Assembly: GCF_900660605.1 (NCBI RefSeq)
Contig: NZ_LR215024.1
Coordinates: 1-64,000, forward strand
Reading direction: 5' to 3'
Source: Mycoplasmopsis glycophila
Lineage (GTDB): Bacteria > Bacillota_I > Bacilli_A > Mycoplasmatales > Metamycoplasmataceae
Length of the DNA: 64,000 nt
In this document: piece by piece, positions 13,701-24,490 of the stretch
Layout: each line of letters begins with the position of its first letter
Numbering within the stretch: position 1 is the stretch's first letter
Translations under genes and position numbers: made by a program
The notes under the pieces: generated by a model
Database searches by the model: none
Told to the model about the DNA's origin: nothing
What the model saw: only the letters and a program-made list of their open reading frames with translations

Positions 13701-16424
13701 TTTATCATTTTTAATATTTTCAATAATTGGTTGAATCTTTTGAATTTCATCATATAAAGTGGATAAAGCTTTTATTTTGTTTAAAATTGTGTTTTTATTA
13801 CTTTTATATTGTATATTATTAGCCGGAACAAAAGTAGTTATATCATAGGGAGTGTTATATCTTGAAAGTGCAGAATTAATTGCATCAATTATAAATTTAG
13901 TACCTTGTATGTAATTATAATTACTTCAATTCTTATTAGTAATACTTTGACTATTTAAAGCATTAATGAATTCATTTTCTAAATTATTTTTACCTGTTTG
14001 TTTTATTTTAGTAATAACATCATTTACATCTGATATATATTTTGTAACTTCAGTCTCAGTTTGTAAAGTAACTTTTGAATCATCATTTCTATCTACCGCT
14101 GCACTATTTAAGTTTAGTTCTGATTGTAAATCATATGTTTTTGCTGTAGAAGGGTTGCTACTTCATCCTTCAATTTCTAATAATTTTAAAGCCGGTCCTT
14201 TAGCTTCTCTTTGATCTGCAAAAGCAAAAAGAACTTTATTGCTAATTTCACTATTTCAATCCGTTTTATCTGTTGTGCTTAGAACTAAGTTTCTTAATTC
14301 AGCTCTTTTTGCTTCCGCTTGACCTTGTAAATTATTTAAATTAGAAATTTCTTCCTTGAAATATTTAAATCATTTAGGACTATTGAAAGAATATGTGGTT
14401 TTATCAAAGTTTTCGTTTTGCTCAATTTGTGATAATAAATGATTAATTTGTTTAATAGTTAATCATTTATTTTTTGTTCTGTCATTTGCAAATCTTTTTA
14501 GTTTTTCATAATCTGTTAAATCATAGCTAATTTCATTAAAATTAAGGTATCCATCATGATCTGTTGTATTAAAAGAGAAAATATTTGGATTTGGAGATAA
14601 ATAAGAATTTTCAGAAACAATTTTTCATTTTTTATTGTCTTCAGAATTTACAAAACTAGTTTTAAGTTTTAAATTATTTATGTTTGAATATTGAGTTAAA
14701 GAATCAACATTATTTTTTGTTTTATATTCTGCAAGAATTTTGTCTTGATTTATTACTTCATTATACTTTGATTTATTCACTGAATGAATTAGTCTTTCAG
14801 ATCCATTATTATATTGAATTAAGGACAAAGTAGTATTAGGCAATTTATCATTGTCTAAAAGATATTCGCTTTTAACCAATTTTTCAGTGGTATTGAATTT
14901 AATATTTTGATATGCTTGACGATCTGCCATTTTCATAAATGAACCAAATTGTCTATCAGCTCAACCACTTGATTCATATTTAAATTGTCCAAATCCAATA
15001 TATGTTTTTTTAGATGAAGAATCTCTTGTAAAAGGACTGGCATTATTTCCACTACGTACGCCATTAACATCGATTGTATTTGGATTTCTTTTTACTGTAA
15101 ATTCTAATTGTAATGATGGTGTAAAACCTGCTGTGCTTTCATCTTCAGATTTTATTTCCAAAATTAATAATGAACCTGCATTATTATTAAGAGAATCATA
15201 GATATAGTTATTATTATCTTTATATTGTTTTTGATATAAACCTAATTTATATTGGTCTCCATTATATGCTACTGGAGCATATTTTCAATCACCAGATAAT
15301 GCTGGTTCATCATGAATAATCATGTTAGCAATTTTTCTTTTTCTGAAATAATCGTTAGCAACACCACCTCATAATATACCGTATTGATCAGTAATCTTTT
15401 GATTTATTTCTTTTGGAAAAGATTTATAAAAAGATCCATAATGCATGGAATTTAATCAAGTTTTACCTGTTGTATATCTTTTCTTATCAGAAACATAATA
15501 TCTAGTAAATTCAGCATATTCATTATTTTTATTAGAATTATAAAATTTAAATCCTGAATGATTATCACCTGCTTTAAATTCACCTGTGTAATCATAAGAT
15601 TTGGAAATTCAAGGATTTATTCTATATTTGTACTCTTCTTTTCCATATCATGTTTCAGAATTTGTTCCGTCTTTTACATCATTTACATCATATTTTTCAT
15701 CAACGGAAATATTATAAGTTCTAACATTTGATGGATTAGCAATCACTTCTTGAAAAGGATCGTTTGTATTTCTAGTTGAAACAATAGCTTTAATATTTCC
15801 AGTTAAAATTAAATCTTCTGAAATTCAAAGTCCTACTAAAAATTTTCTATCATCAGATCTTAATTTATCAACATTGAATCCAACCCTAAAAGATTTTGTA
15901 TCATTAACTGAATCTCATCCATCTCCATTAAAAAATGAAGAATCTTTATTATTGTTTTTTTCTCAATAGTATCTTGTATTAATCGTGCTGTCATTAAGAA
16001 TTAAAGAGGGATTTAATAAATCTCATGCTGGATTATAATTATTCCCATATTTATCACTTTTTTCTTTATTCGTATTATAGTCATACAATCTATATCAATT
16101 ATTTCTATTATTGATATAGTATTTAGATTTATGATATCCAGATTCATTTTTACTGTAACTTGGATTTGCTCCAATGTAAATAGGTGCTTTTTTCTGTCCT
16201 GCGGCTCATCCTTCAAAAAACATACCTTCAATGGTATTGTAATTAGTATAAATACCATCGTCTTGCACTTTGTTATATTGACTATAACTCATGTATTTAC
16301 TATCAACTACCTCTGAACTTACTGTTGTATTAATTAGAGAAATAGGTAAAAAGAAAAGAGGTAAAGATCCACTTGTAGCACTAACTGTTAATAACATTTT
16401 TTTAATCTTTTTTCTATTTTTCAT
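1791..16424 (-). CDS. Giant GA/FIVAR-module surface protein (4877 aa)
   Basis: A single open frame of 4878 codons when TGA is Trp; I followed the frame across the poorly covered part (12.8-14.6 kb) and found no TAA or TAG. Residues 1-40 are a Sec-type signal sequence (KNRKKIKKMLL, then a hydrophobic run). A Tyr/Asn-rich, non-repetitive head follows, to about residue 1200. From there to about 4840 the protein alternates FIVAR-like segments (pattern Y..AD..K..YD.A...A, ending in ALNG) with GA-like three-helix segments (pattern LNNLT..QK..L...V..A). I count about 20 FIVAR-like segments. The C-terminus is one membrane helix (LLGLFTAGIGPSIYFIA) and a basic/acidic tail KKSKKDEE, so the bulk should be extracellular. 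FIVAR and GA modules occur in giant Gram-positive adhesins such as Ebh, and GA modules can bind serum albumin; binding here is inference. An SD-like AAGGCGG precedes the ATG by six bases. It is monocistronic. Confidence 0.9.
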
Positions 16425-16478
16425 AACATACCGCCTTATATATATAAGTATAAATTGTATAGTAATTATTATGAAATT
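16425..16478 (-). promoter_or_regulatory. Promoter and ribosome site of the giant gene
   Basis: On the minus strand, TTCATA (16470-16475), a 17-bp spacer, TATACT (16447-16452) and AAGGCGG (16431-16437) precede the start codon. The 54-bp gap is shared with the divergent lipoprotein remnant. Confidence 0.55.
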
Positions 16479-16578
16479 ATGAAAAAATTAAAACTTTTTT
16501 AAAAATTGCATCAATTTCAGGTTTGACATTAATTTCTGTGGCATTTGTTGCTTCTTGTGAAAATTCTAAACAAAATGC
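16479..16578 (+). pseudogene. Lipoprotein signal-peptide remnant
   Basis: ATG at 16479 encodes MKKLKLF and then hits TAA. Adding one T to the six-T run at 16495-16500 restores a classical mycoplasma prolipoprotein signal: a basic N-terminus, a hydrophobic stretch and a FVASC lipobox, followed by ENSKQN. Right after this the sequence becomes IS1634-like transposase in the same frame, so the mature lipoprotein is gone. The frame defect in a homopolymer could be decay or a former phase-variation tract; six T is short for the latter. Confidence 0.75.
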
Positions 16579-17586
16579 AGATTCTAAAACTCTTGTGAAA
16601 TTTTTAGTCGAAATGCAAAGAATTTACAAAATAAAAGACACAATAATTGTTGCTGATAAAGGTATTATTTAAAATGGAAATTTAAGATATTTAGAACAAA
16701 AAGGATATAAATATATAGTCCAGAAACGTACTAATATTCTCGGAAAAGAAGATAAAGCATTTATAGTAAATGATCAAGGTTTTGTTCAAGAAAATGATTA
16801 TTTTGCTAAATCTAGATTGGTCCAATCTGTTTGAACTAAAAACAAAAATAAAAAAAGATATAGCGATATTTTTAGAAAACAATTTGTCTATTTTTAGCTC
16901 TTCAAAACAAACTTTAGACAAAACAAAAAGACAAAATCTTATTAATAAATTTGAGAAAAAGTCTATTAACGGTGAATTGCCATTAAGTGCTTTGGTTCCT
17001 GAATATAAGAAAAAGTATATGCATGTAGATGGTAAAACAGTCGGAAGATTAAATATCGAAAAAATTAAAAAAGTCGCTAATGAAGATGGTTTTTATATGA
17101 TTGAAACCAACATAACAAATATAGATTCAAAAGAAGCAAATGAAATATATAAGGGACAATGAAAAGTAGAAGAAGGTTTTAGAACTTTAAAATCAGCAAT
17201 CGAAGTTAGACCGATGTACGTCTATAAAGACGAGCATATTCAATCTCATGTATTTTTATGCTTTTTATCTCTAATTGTTTTGAAATATTGCATTTATAAA
17301 TTAAAGAAATTTTATAAAGATAATGGAGAGATCCAAAAAAAATCACAATGAATATGTTTATAGATGCATTGAAACTTATAACAATCACAACAAAAACTGT
17401 TAATGGTAAAGTTGTAATTGAAATCAAGAATAATTTAGACCCGGAACATAAGGAATTAAACAAAATATATAGTGGTTTTCAATATGTAGTGGATGGTGTA
17501 TCATTGTAATTTAAAAGTACAAAAAAAGAATACGCTTTATTTGTAGTCGTATTCGTTTTTTCTTCATGACGACTTGGAAACACAGG
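16579..17586 (+). pseudogene. Second decayed IS1634-like fragment
   Basis: Covers only the last half of the transposase plus the right end. It is nearly identical to 500-1509, but carries TAA at 16670-16672, a frame change before about 16900 and an A-run indel near 17333-17341. The natural stop would be 17507-17509. A degenerate right terminal repeat (GACTTGGAAACACAGG) ends it near 17586. The left half is missing, so this is a deletion or recombination product joined to a lipoprotein gene, not an insertion with both ends. Confidence 0.9.
17521..17560. terminator. Hairpin at the 3' end of IS copy 2
   Basis: GAATACG (17528-17534) pairs with CGTATTC (17548-17554), with A and T runs outside. It is the same element as at 1443-1482. 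Confidence 0.65.
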
Positions 17587-17856
17587 TTTTATAATTGATA
17601 TGGTGTAACTATTCTCAAAAACACCACAAAAAAATTTTAAATAATTTTTAAAAAACACAAAAAGCGTGGAATAAAACCATGCTTTTTTTCTTTTGTTTTT
17701 CAATTTTTTTCGTTGCAATGCAAATTACAATCGAGCACTCAATGCTTATTTGCCTTTAACACAAAAGTGTTGAGTTTTTATTTTTTGTTATTCGGAAAGT
17801 CATTAAAGAGAAGCGATAAAATAGCCTAATTAATTAATCCGACATTCCCTATTAAT
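17587..17856. other. Intergenic stretch with hairpins, no gene seen
   Basis: No plausible coding frame. A strong hairpin at 17660-17690 (AAAAGCGTGG/CCATGCTTTT with T7) looks like a terminator. A weaker AACAC/GTGTT hairpin lies near 17759-17772, before a T-rich run. Confidence 0.6.
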
Positions 17857-17911
17857 AGCACAAAAAACACCCTTTTTCATTTAAGAAAATAGGGTGAATT
17901 TTCGTTGTGCT
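17857..17911 (-). terminator. Terminator of the ECF transporter operon
   Basis: On the minus strand CACCCTATTTTC pairs with GAAAAAGGGTG and is followed by T6. Outer arms AGCACAA/TTGTGCT extend the fold. It lies about 80 bp past the ecfT stop. Confidence 0.8.
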
Positions 17912-17991
17912 GCAAGTTATACTCTGTCACGAATAGAATACAAAAATAGGGCTATTCGTTTTTATTTATAAATTTTCGAATCATCTTTCTT

Positions 17992-19029
17992 TTAAACTAT
18001 TTTAAAGTATAAAAGAATTGTTTTAGCAGAGTTAGATAGATCTAATAGCTTTGCTGTTCACTCATAGTGTCTTCAGAAATAAATTGAAACAACCATGTAA
18101 GTGATTAAAAGTAAAATTACTAAAACAACAACAAAATCAAATCATTGAAACTTAAGCAATCTATACTTTGTTCTCGATTGATAAGGGTCGTATCCTCTTG
18201 TTTCCATAGAGTTCGATAAATCCTCAGCTTTAGCAAAACTAGAAACGAATAAAGGAATAATTAAAGTTGTAAAAGCAACAATTTTATCCTTCAATTTTCC
18301 ATTTTTAAAATCCACCCCTCTTGATGATTGTGCCTTCATAATTCTGCTTGATTCATCTAATAATGTAGGGATAAAACGAAGTGCTATCGAAATAATCATC
18401 GCTACGATGTGGACAGGCAATTTAATAAGCTTAAATGGATATAAAACATCTTCGATTGATTTAGTAAGTAAAATTGGACGAGTTGTATTTGTAAGAATTG
18501 ACATAACCAAAATCATTGTGTAAATTCTAAAAAATAAAGCTAATGAACGATTTGCTGAAAGTCATGAGATCCCCACATAATTTTTAAATCCAGCTGTTTC
18601 ACTTGATAAATTAGCTATTTCGGGGTAACTAAGATTAAGTTTTTTGTAAATATGCACTAACTGATTTATTTTGGCTTGATTTGCAGTTTGTTCAATAATT
18701 GTACCTTTAGAGGCAAAAAAAGGCACAAAATGTGTCGGAAAGTAATTGTACTCCACAACTGCCTTTAAATCCAAAGTATAAATGTTAATTAAGAAAATAA
18801 CAATAGTAATAACTAAAGGTAATTTCATCATTCTAAAGGTATTTCGAGGTCTTTTTGTTACGAAAATGTGAATTAAAATTAAAGGAACTAGGAGAATTAA
18901 AATATCAAAAAAAGAAGAGACAAAGAAAACTAAAATAATATAAACTAAAGTGATTAATAACTTAAGACGAGGGTCAATTTTGTAAATAAATTGATTACCA
19001 GGGATATATCTACCGAAAATGCTATTCAT
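17992..19029 (-). CDS. ecfT: ECF transporter transmembrane subunit EcfT
   Basis: Energy-coupling factor transporter T component, 345 aa, which couples the two ATPases to exchangeable substrate-binding S proteins for vitamin and micronutrient uptake. Visible features are the N-terminal DPRLKLL segment, several hydrophobic helices, and the cytoplasmic coupling-helix motif (SRGVDFKNG, with the nearby ETRGYDP). A hydrophilic insertion at about residues 80-155, between early helices, makes it longer than the typical 260-aa protein. The start codon overlaps the ecfA2 stop (TAATG), indicating translational coupling. Three TGA Trp codons lie in the C-terminal part; the true stop is TAA at 17992-17994. 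No S component is adjacent. Confidence 0.93.
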
Positions 19030-19931
19030 TATTTACCCCTCTCTTTTCTAATTCGATTAATTTCATCAACTAATTCTTCCATTGAGTGAATTTCACCAAT
19101 TGGTAAGCCACGTTCACGTAGTTCATGTACAAATTCTAAAATTTTTGGGGGTTGTAGATTATTGTCTTTAAGTAACTTTACATCATTTAAAACTTGATAA
19201 GGACTACCATCAAGTATTAATTCACCTTTTTTAAATAAGAGAACTCGATGACTTCTTTCAAGAATTTTATCAAGGTCATGTGAAACATTAATAATTGTTT
19301 TACCTTTCTTATTAAGGTCTGTGAGTATATCTAAAATTTCAACTACACCTTGTGGATCTAATCCGGAGGTAGGTTCATCAACAATTAGAAAATCAGGATC
19401 CATCGCTAAAAGTCCAGCTAGAGCAACTCTTCTTTTTTGACCACCCGAAAGTTCAAAAGGACTACGTTCAAGATATTCGCTTTTTAAGCCAACAAGCTCA
19501 AGAGCTTCTTCAGCTTTTTTGTAAGCTTCTTCTTTGCTCATTCCATAAGCAATTGGGCCAAAAGCAATATCTTCTTTAATTGTTGCTTTAAATAACTGAT
19601 ATTCAGCAAATTGAAAGGCGATACCAATTCTTTTTCTAATTGGACGTACTTTTTTAATCTTATTTTTTTTAGAATTGTAAACTTCACTAACAAGTTCTTT
19701 TTCTTTAGTTTTTGGGTTTGTATCAAAAAAGATTCATTCTATTTCCCCGATAGTAGGTCTTAAAAGACCATTTAAGTGTTCAATAAATGTTGTTTTACCG
19801 CTTCCTGTTGATCCAATTATTCCAACATATTCACCATCTTTAAATTCTGCCGAAACATCTTTTAAAGCCGTAAATTCTCACGGAGATTTAGGACTAAAGG
19901 TATGAGTAATATTTTTTACTTTTATTTGCAT
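19029..19931 (-). CDS. ecfA2: ECF transporter ATP-binding subunit EcfA2
   Basis: ABC ATPase of 300 aa in the ECF module. Walker [10 protein letters not shown] lies at residues 40-48, a Q-loop in AFQFAEYQ, the signature LSGGQ at about 161, Walker [13 protein letters not shown], and the switch His in NVSHDLDK. The chosen ATG at 19931 gives the usual N-terminus ([12 protein letters not shown]) and overlaps the end of ecfA1 by 10 bp. It forms a heterodimer with EcfA1 and drives EcfT. A TGA Trp codon at about residue 18 and another after Walker A would otherwise break the frame. Confidence 0.95.
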
Positions 19932-20722
19932 ATCTCTTCAATTAACTCCTCTTTGTTGTATGTTGGATCAATTCCGTCAATCATTGAACTCAATTTGTAA
20001 ATAAAAGGTGAATCTATTTTAGCAACTTCAATAACTTCTTTGTTTTTTAATATTTCTTTAGGTGAACCTTGAGCCACAAGTTCTCCGCCCGCAAACACAA
20101 GGCAACGATCAGCAAGAATTGCTTCATCCATGTTATGTGTAATCGAAATTAATGTTTTATTTTTTGATGCTTTAATTTCTTCGATAATTTTAATTACTTC
20201 AGTTTTACCTTTCGGATCTAACATAGAGGTAATTTCATCAAAGATAATTACATCAGGGTTTAAAGCTAAAACACTCGCGATCGCAACTCTTTGTTTTTGA
20301 CCACCAGAAAGTGATTGAGGTTCTCTTTCCAAATAATCAAGCATATCAACTCTTTTAGCAAATTCATAAACTCTTTCCTTCATAGTTTCACGATCGAAAA
20401 GTTTATTTTCTAAACCAAAAGCAATGTCATCTTCAACACTTGAACCAATAAACTGGTTATCAGGGTTTTGAAAAATAATTCCGATTTTGTTACGGACTTC
20501 TTTGAGAGTTTTTTTGGTATAAAGAATATTATCAATTGAAAGTGAGCCTTCTTGCGGTTTGAGCAATGCGACAAGAATTTTTGATAGCGTACTTTTCCCA
20601 CTACCATTGTGCCCTAGTATCGCAACATATTCCCCTTTTTTGATTTCAAAAGACACATTTTTCAATGCGTATTTTGGAGAATTTGGGTTATATTTAAAAG
20701 AAATATTATCTACTTTAATCAT
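19922..20722 (-). CDS. ecfA1: ECF transporter ATP-binding subunit EcfA1
   Basis: First gene of the operon, 266 aa. Walker [10 protein letters not shown] is at 37-45, Q-loop IIFQNPDNQ at 83-90, signature LSGGQKQR at 138-145, Walker B VIIFDE at 158-163 and the switch His in SITHNMDEA. The D-loop region reads DEITSMLD where DEATSMLD is usual. The start at 20722 has no clear Shine-Dalgarno sequence, only an AT-rich TTATAAAT a few bases upstream, so the message may be leaderless. Order ecfA1-ecfA2-ecfT is the standard arrangement. Confidence 0.95.
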   Translation of the reverse strand: MIKVDNISFKYNPNSPKYALKNVSFEIKKGEYVAILGHNGSGKSTLSKILVALLKPQEGSLSIDNILYTKKTLKEVRNKIGIIFQNPDNQFIGSSVEDDIAFGLENKLFDRETMKERVYEFAKRVDMLDYLEREPQSLSGGQKQRVAIASVLALNPDVIIFDEITSMLDPKGKTEVIKIIEEIKASKNKTLISITHNMDEAILADRCLVFAGGELVAQGSPKEILKNKEVIEVAKIDSPFIYKLSSMIDGIDPTYNKEELIEEICK

Positions 20723-20881
20723 ATTTATAATTTTATTAAAATATCAATTTTAATTAAATTTTTATTTTAAAAACATATTTTTAATAATTTTATTAGCAAC
20801 CTTAAAAATGAAAACCAAGAAATCTTATCATTCATTTTTAAATTAAAATTTGTATTTTCAGTATAAAGAACTTTTTTTAAT

Positions 20882-20908
20882 TATAATAATTAAAATAGAA
20901 TAAAGGAA
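20882..20908 (+). promoter_or_regulatory. Promoter -10 and SD of dnaX
   Basis: TATAAT at 20882-20887 and a purine-rich AAAGGAAAA about eight bases before the ATG. They lie in the 194-bp gap divergent from ecfA1; a -35 box is not clear. Confidence 0.6.
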
Positions 20909-20916
20909 AATCAAAA

Positions 20917-22932
20917 ATGAGCTACAAAACACTTTATAGAAAATACCGCCCAGTGAATTTTAATGATGTTGTTGGACAAGAACACATTGTTCAAACTTTA
21001 AAAAATATTATTGAAACCAGAAAAATTTCGCATGCATATTTATTTAGTGGTCCAAAAGGGACAGGAAAAACCTCTTTAGCCAAAATTTTCTCAAATGTAG
21101 TTAATTGTATGCATTCAGAGGAAATTACTGAAATTTGTAAAAATTGCTTACAAAATATCAATGATTCTATCGATATTATCGAAATGGATGCGGCATCAAA
21201 TAATGGTGTGGACGAAATTAGAGATTTAAAAGAAAAAATCGAGCAATCACCACTACGTTCAAGATATAAAATTTACATTATTGATGAAGCTCATATGCTT
21301 ACTAAAAATGCTTTTAATGCTCTTTTAAAAACTTTAGAAGAACCTCCGAAGCACGTGATTTTCATTCTAGCAACGACAGATCCACATAAAATTCCGGTCA
21401 CAATTTTATCTAGAGTACAGAGATTTAATTTTAAAAGAATTACTGAACCGGAAATTGTAAAACATTTAGAACTTATTTTAAGAAAAGAAGGGATAGAGTA
21501 CGAAAGCAAGGCTCTTAAAAATATTGCTACCCTATCTTCGGGCGGAATGAGAGACGCTCTTTCGATAACTGATCAAATTAGTGTTTTTGGAAGTGGAAAA
21601 GTAACTGAAGAATTAATTCAAGAGCACTACGGAATACTCAGTTTAAATGAAATTATTGTTTTTCTCAATGAACTTGTAAAGTGTAATGCTGATTATGTTT
21701 TAAATAAAATTGTCGACTTCAATAACAAAGGAATTGATCTTAATCAATTTTTATTAAATTTAATTAAAGCCAACAAAGAATGAATAATTGCTTATAAAAC
21801 TAATGATCCAAAACTCATAGAATATATCACAATTGACAAGCTTAAAGAAATCGAATACCCTTCATTTGAGATTGCGTTTTTACTTTCTGGTTGTTTTTTT
21901 GAAATTATGGTCGAAATTAGTAGAAGTGACTACCCATTTGATATTTTAGAAATCGGTATGATGAAAATTATTAATCGAATAATCGAAAGAAATAATGTAG
22001 TCATCCAACCTATAAAACAAGAACAAAAAGTACAAGTAGCTACTCAAGTGGTGAAAGCGGAAGAAAAGCAAAACATTGAAAGTGTAAAAGTTCCAGAAAA
22101 AGAAGTTGAGCAAACTCCACAAAATCAAAAAGAATCAAGTTTAAATACATTAGTCACTAATATTGCTCCTGAACAAAAAGCGAGTGATTTACCTATGTAT
22201 AAGGCTAATTTAGAAAAAGAAGTATCAAATAAAATTGAACTTGAAGTTCCTGTGGCCAAAAATGAAGAATATATTTTTAATAGCAATCCAGAAGAATATA
22301 AGCAAATGACAAAGGAAATTCTAATTCATGATAGCACAGATACCGAAGAGGCTATGCTTGAAAAGAAAAAGCCAGTTGATATCACTGTTGATGAAATTAT
22401 GCTCGATATGAATGAAGGTATCTCAAGCCCAATTGAAGAAGAATATTCTTTAGAATATGTTGCAAAACTTTTAACAAACAATTTTAAGGAAGAAAAAAAT
22501 CGACAAAAATCAGTTGTAAGAATCCAAGAAATTCAAAGAAAAATTAAAATGCTTAAAAACTCAGATGAAGAGCAAGTGCAAGAGGTTTTAAGATTTCTCA
22601 AAGGAACTGAAATTATTGACGTAGGTCAAACATACATCATTATTATTGCTAACGATGAAAAAGTGCACTCTTTAAATATGAATAAATATAACCAATCTTT
22701 ACAAGGTTTCTTTAAGAATATTTTTGGTAAATACTTAAACATCATAGCGATTACAACTGAAGAAAAAGACATTTTGAAAAATTATTTCATAAAATGAAAA
22801 TCAAATAATTTTGCAGATTTTAAAGAGGTTGATGAGCCTAAAGAACTCAAAGTGTTAAAAAGCGATGTAGATCCAGAAACCCAAACGGCATATGATATCT
22901 TTGGATCTCAAATCAAATTAGTTAAAGAATAA
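20917..22932 (+). CDS. dnaX: DNA polymerase III subunit gamma/tau
   Basis: Clamp-loader ATPase, 671 aa. Walker A GPKGTGKTS is at residues 45-53, Walker B region IIDEAHML, arginine-finger sensor ILSRVQRF, and the LEEPPKHV and LATTDPHK motifs are in the expected order. The zinc-binding segment keeps C64, C74 and C77, but the fourth ligand position (about 80) is Asn, so the zinc knuckle looks incomplete. A long Glu/Lys-rich linker (about 355-480) leads to a folded C-terminal part resembling the tau C-terminal region. TGA Trp codons lie at 21781 and 22795. It heads a co-oriented run ybaB-recR-tmk-holB-rsmI. No obvious programmed frameshift site was found. Confidence 0.96.
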
Positions 22933-22944
22933 AAGGAGAAAATT

Positions 22945-23232
22945 ATGAACCCAGAAATGATTAAAAGATTAAAAAGAATGCAAGACGAAATGGAGAAAAA
23001 GCAAAAAGAAATCGAAGCTAAAGAGTTTGTTGTCGAAAAACAAGGTATTAAAGTTATCATGTTAGGTAACTTTTTGGTAAAACAAATTATTGTTGATGAA
23101 GCTTTAGTAGACCCAGAAGATAAAGATATTTTAGAAGACCTTATTGTAATTGCAATCAATGAAGGTATTGATTTAATCAAAGAAGAACAAGCTAAAGCAA
23201 TGCCACAAATGCCATCAGGTTTCGGATTTTAA
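22945..23232 (+). CDS. ybaB: YbaB/EbfC nucleoid-associated protein
   Basis: Small 95-aa DNA-binding protein, usually encoded between dnaX and recR as here. The N-terminal helix is rich in Met, Lys and Glu (MNPEMIKRLKRMQDEMEKK), the central strands read VVEKQGIKVIMLGN, and the C-terminal helix ends in the family's Met/Pro/Gly-rich tail (MPQMPSGFGF). An AAGGAG Shine-Dalgarno lies seven bases upstream. Its stop overlaps the recR start by one base. Confidence 0.92.
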   Translation: MNPEMIKRLKRMQDEMEKKQKEIEAKEFVVEKQGIKVIMLGNFLVKQIIVDEALVDPEDKDILEDLIVIAINEGIDLIKEEQAKAMPQMPSGFGF

Positions 23233-23819
23233 TGTTTAAATCTGATCTTATCGAAAATTTTATTGATCAAGCCAAAAAAATACCTGGAATTAGTAAAAAA
23301 CAAGCAGAAAAAATAGTGCTTTGAATTCTAAATTCAGACACACAAAAAGTTTTTGATATTTCGAACTTAATGAAGAAAATCAAAGAGAACATTAAGTTCT
23401 GCCCTTTATGTGGTAATGCAGTCGAAGATATCGAAAATTGTGCTATTTGTCACGACCCACAACGTGACAATATTTTATTAGTTGTCGAAAATGTTGGAAT
23501 TATTGAAAAAATCGAACGAGCAAAATTTTATTATGGAAAGTATTTTGTGTTTAAACAACTAATTAAAACAGAAAATGATTTAAGTAAAATACAAAACGAA
23601 ATTGATCGTTTAGTAAGTTATTCTACCAATTTTAATGAAATTATTTTAGGAATTTCTCCTACTTTAGAAGGAGAAATTACTAACAACATTTTAAGAAAAA
23701 AAATACGCGAAAAGCAACTTGAAGTTAGTCAATTAGCAATAGGGCTACCACTAGGTTCTTCGTTAGATTACATTGATGATATTACACTTAAGTTATCATT
23801 AATTCACAGAAGTAAATAA
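23232..23819 (+). CDS. recR: Recombination mediator RecR
   Basis: 195 aa, slightly short of the usual 200. It has an N-terminal helix-hairpin-helix (IPGISKKQAEKI), a four-Cys zinc finger (CPLCG...CAIC at about 56-72) and a Toprim-like domain (LLVVENVGIIEKIER, then GISPTLEGE). The C-terminal Walker-like ATGLPVG segment reads AIGLPLGSSLDY. It loads RecA through RecO/RecF in gap repair. The start codon ATG at 23232 uses the last base of the ybaB stop, which argues for coupled translation. Confidence 0.94.
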
Positions 23820-23839
23820 AATTAAGAGAAGGAGAACTT

Positions 23840-24490
23840 ATGTTTATATCTTTTGAGGGATTAGATGGTTCTGGAAAAACAACCATCATTACAAAACTTG
23901 TTAACAAAATAGAAAAAGAATATCCTCGACTTAAGTATATTCTCACAAGAGAACCGGGTGGTAAAAATGTTCCTGAAGCAGAAAAATTAAGAGAAATTAT
24001 TTTACACCCAGAAACAAATATTTCAGATATATCAGAAGCACTTCTTTATTCAGCAAGTAGAAGAATGCACCTTGAAAAAGTCATTTGACCAGCTCTTGAA
24101 AATAATATTTTAGTGCTTTGTGATCGTTATGTCGATAGTTTTTACGCATATCAAGGGTTTGCACGTAATTTAGGGCTTGATTATGTTCGTAAAATGACCG
24201 AACTTGTAATTGACGGGACAATGCCAGACATCACAATCTTTTTTAACATTTCTCCTGAAAAATCAAAAGAACGCAGAGAAAAAAATCGTTTAATTGTTGA
24301 TCGCCTCGAAAAAGAACAAAATGTTTTTCACGAAAAAGTCTATCATGGTTATTTAGAACTAGTAAGAGAAGAGCCGCAAAGATTTATTACAGTTGACGCT
24401 TCTTTAACTGCTAATGAAGTTTTTGAAATTGTGTGAACAGAACTTAATAAGCACCCTAAATTCCAAGAATATATCCAAAAATATGCTTAA
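23840..24490 (+). CDS. tmk: Thymidylate kinase
   Basis: Phosphorylates dTMP to dTDP; 216 aa. P-loop GLDGSGKT at 7-14, DR(Y/H) motif CDRYVDSFYAYQG, LREIIL, and a lid region ERREKNRLIVDRLE. An AAGGAG site lies seven bases upstream. A TGA Trp codon in the middle and another near the end are conserved-type positions. Its end overlaps holB by eight bases. Confidence 0.96.

Noticed and set aside
1791-16424. A cluster of ten or more separate repeat-protein genes on the minus strand
   Set aside because: All pieces share one frame, separated only by TGA codons, and no TAA or TAG interrupts 4877 codons. They are one gene.
17735-17775. A CIRCE (HrcA) operator near GAGCACTC
   Set aside because: Only one half-site resembles the motif; the partner half and the nine-base spacing are absent, and no chaperone gene follows.
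20917-22932. Programmed frameshift in dnaX making gamma
   Set aside because: No slippery A-rich heptamer with a downstream hairpin was recognised at the expected position.
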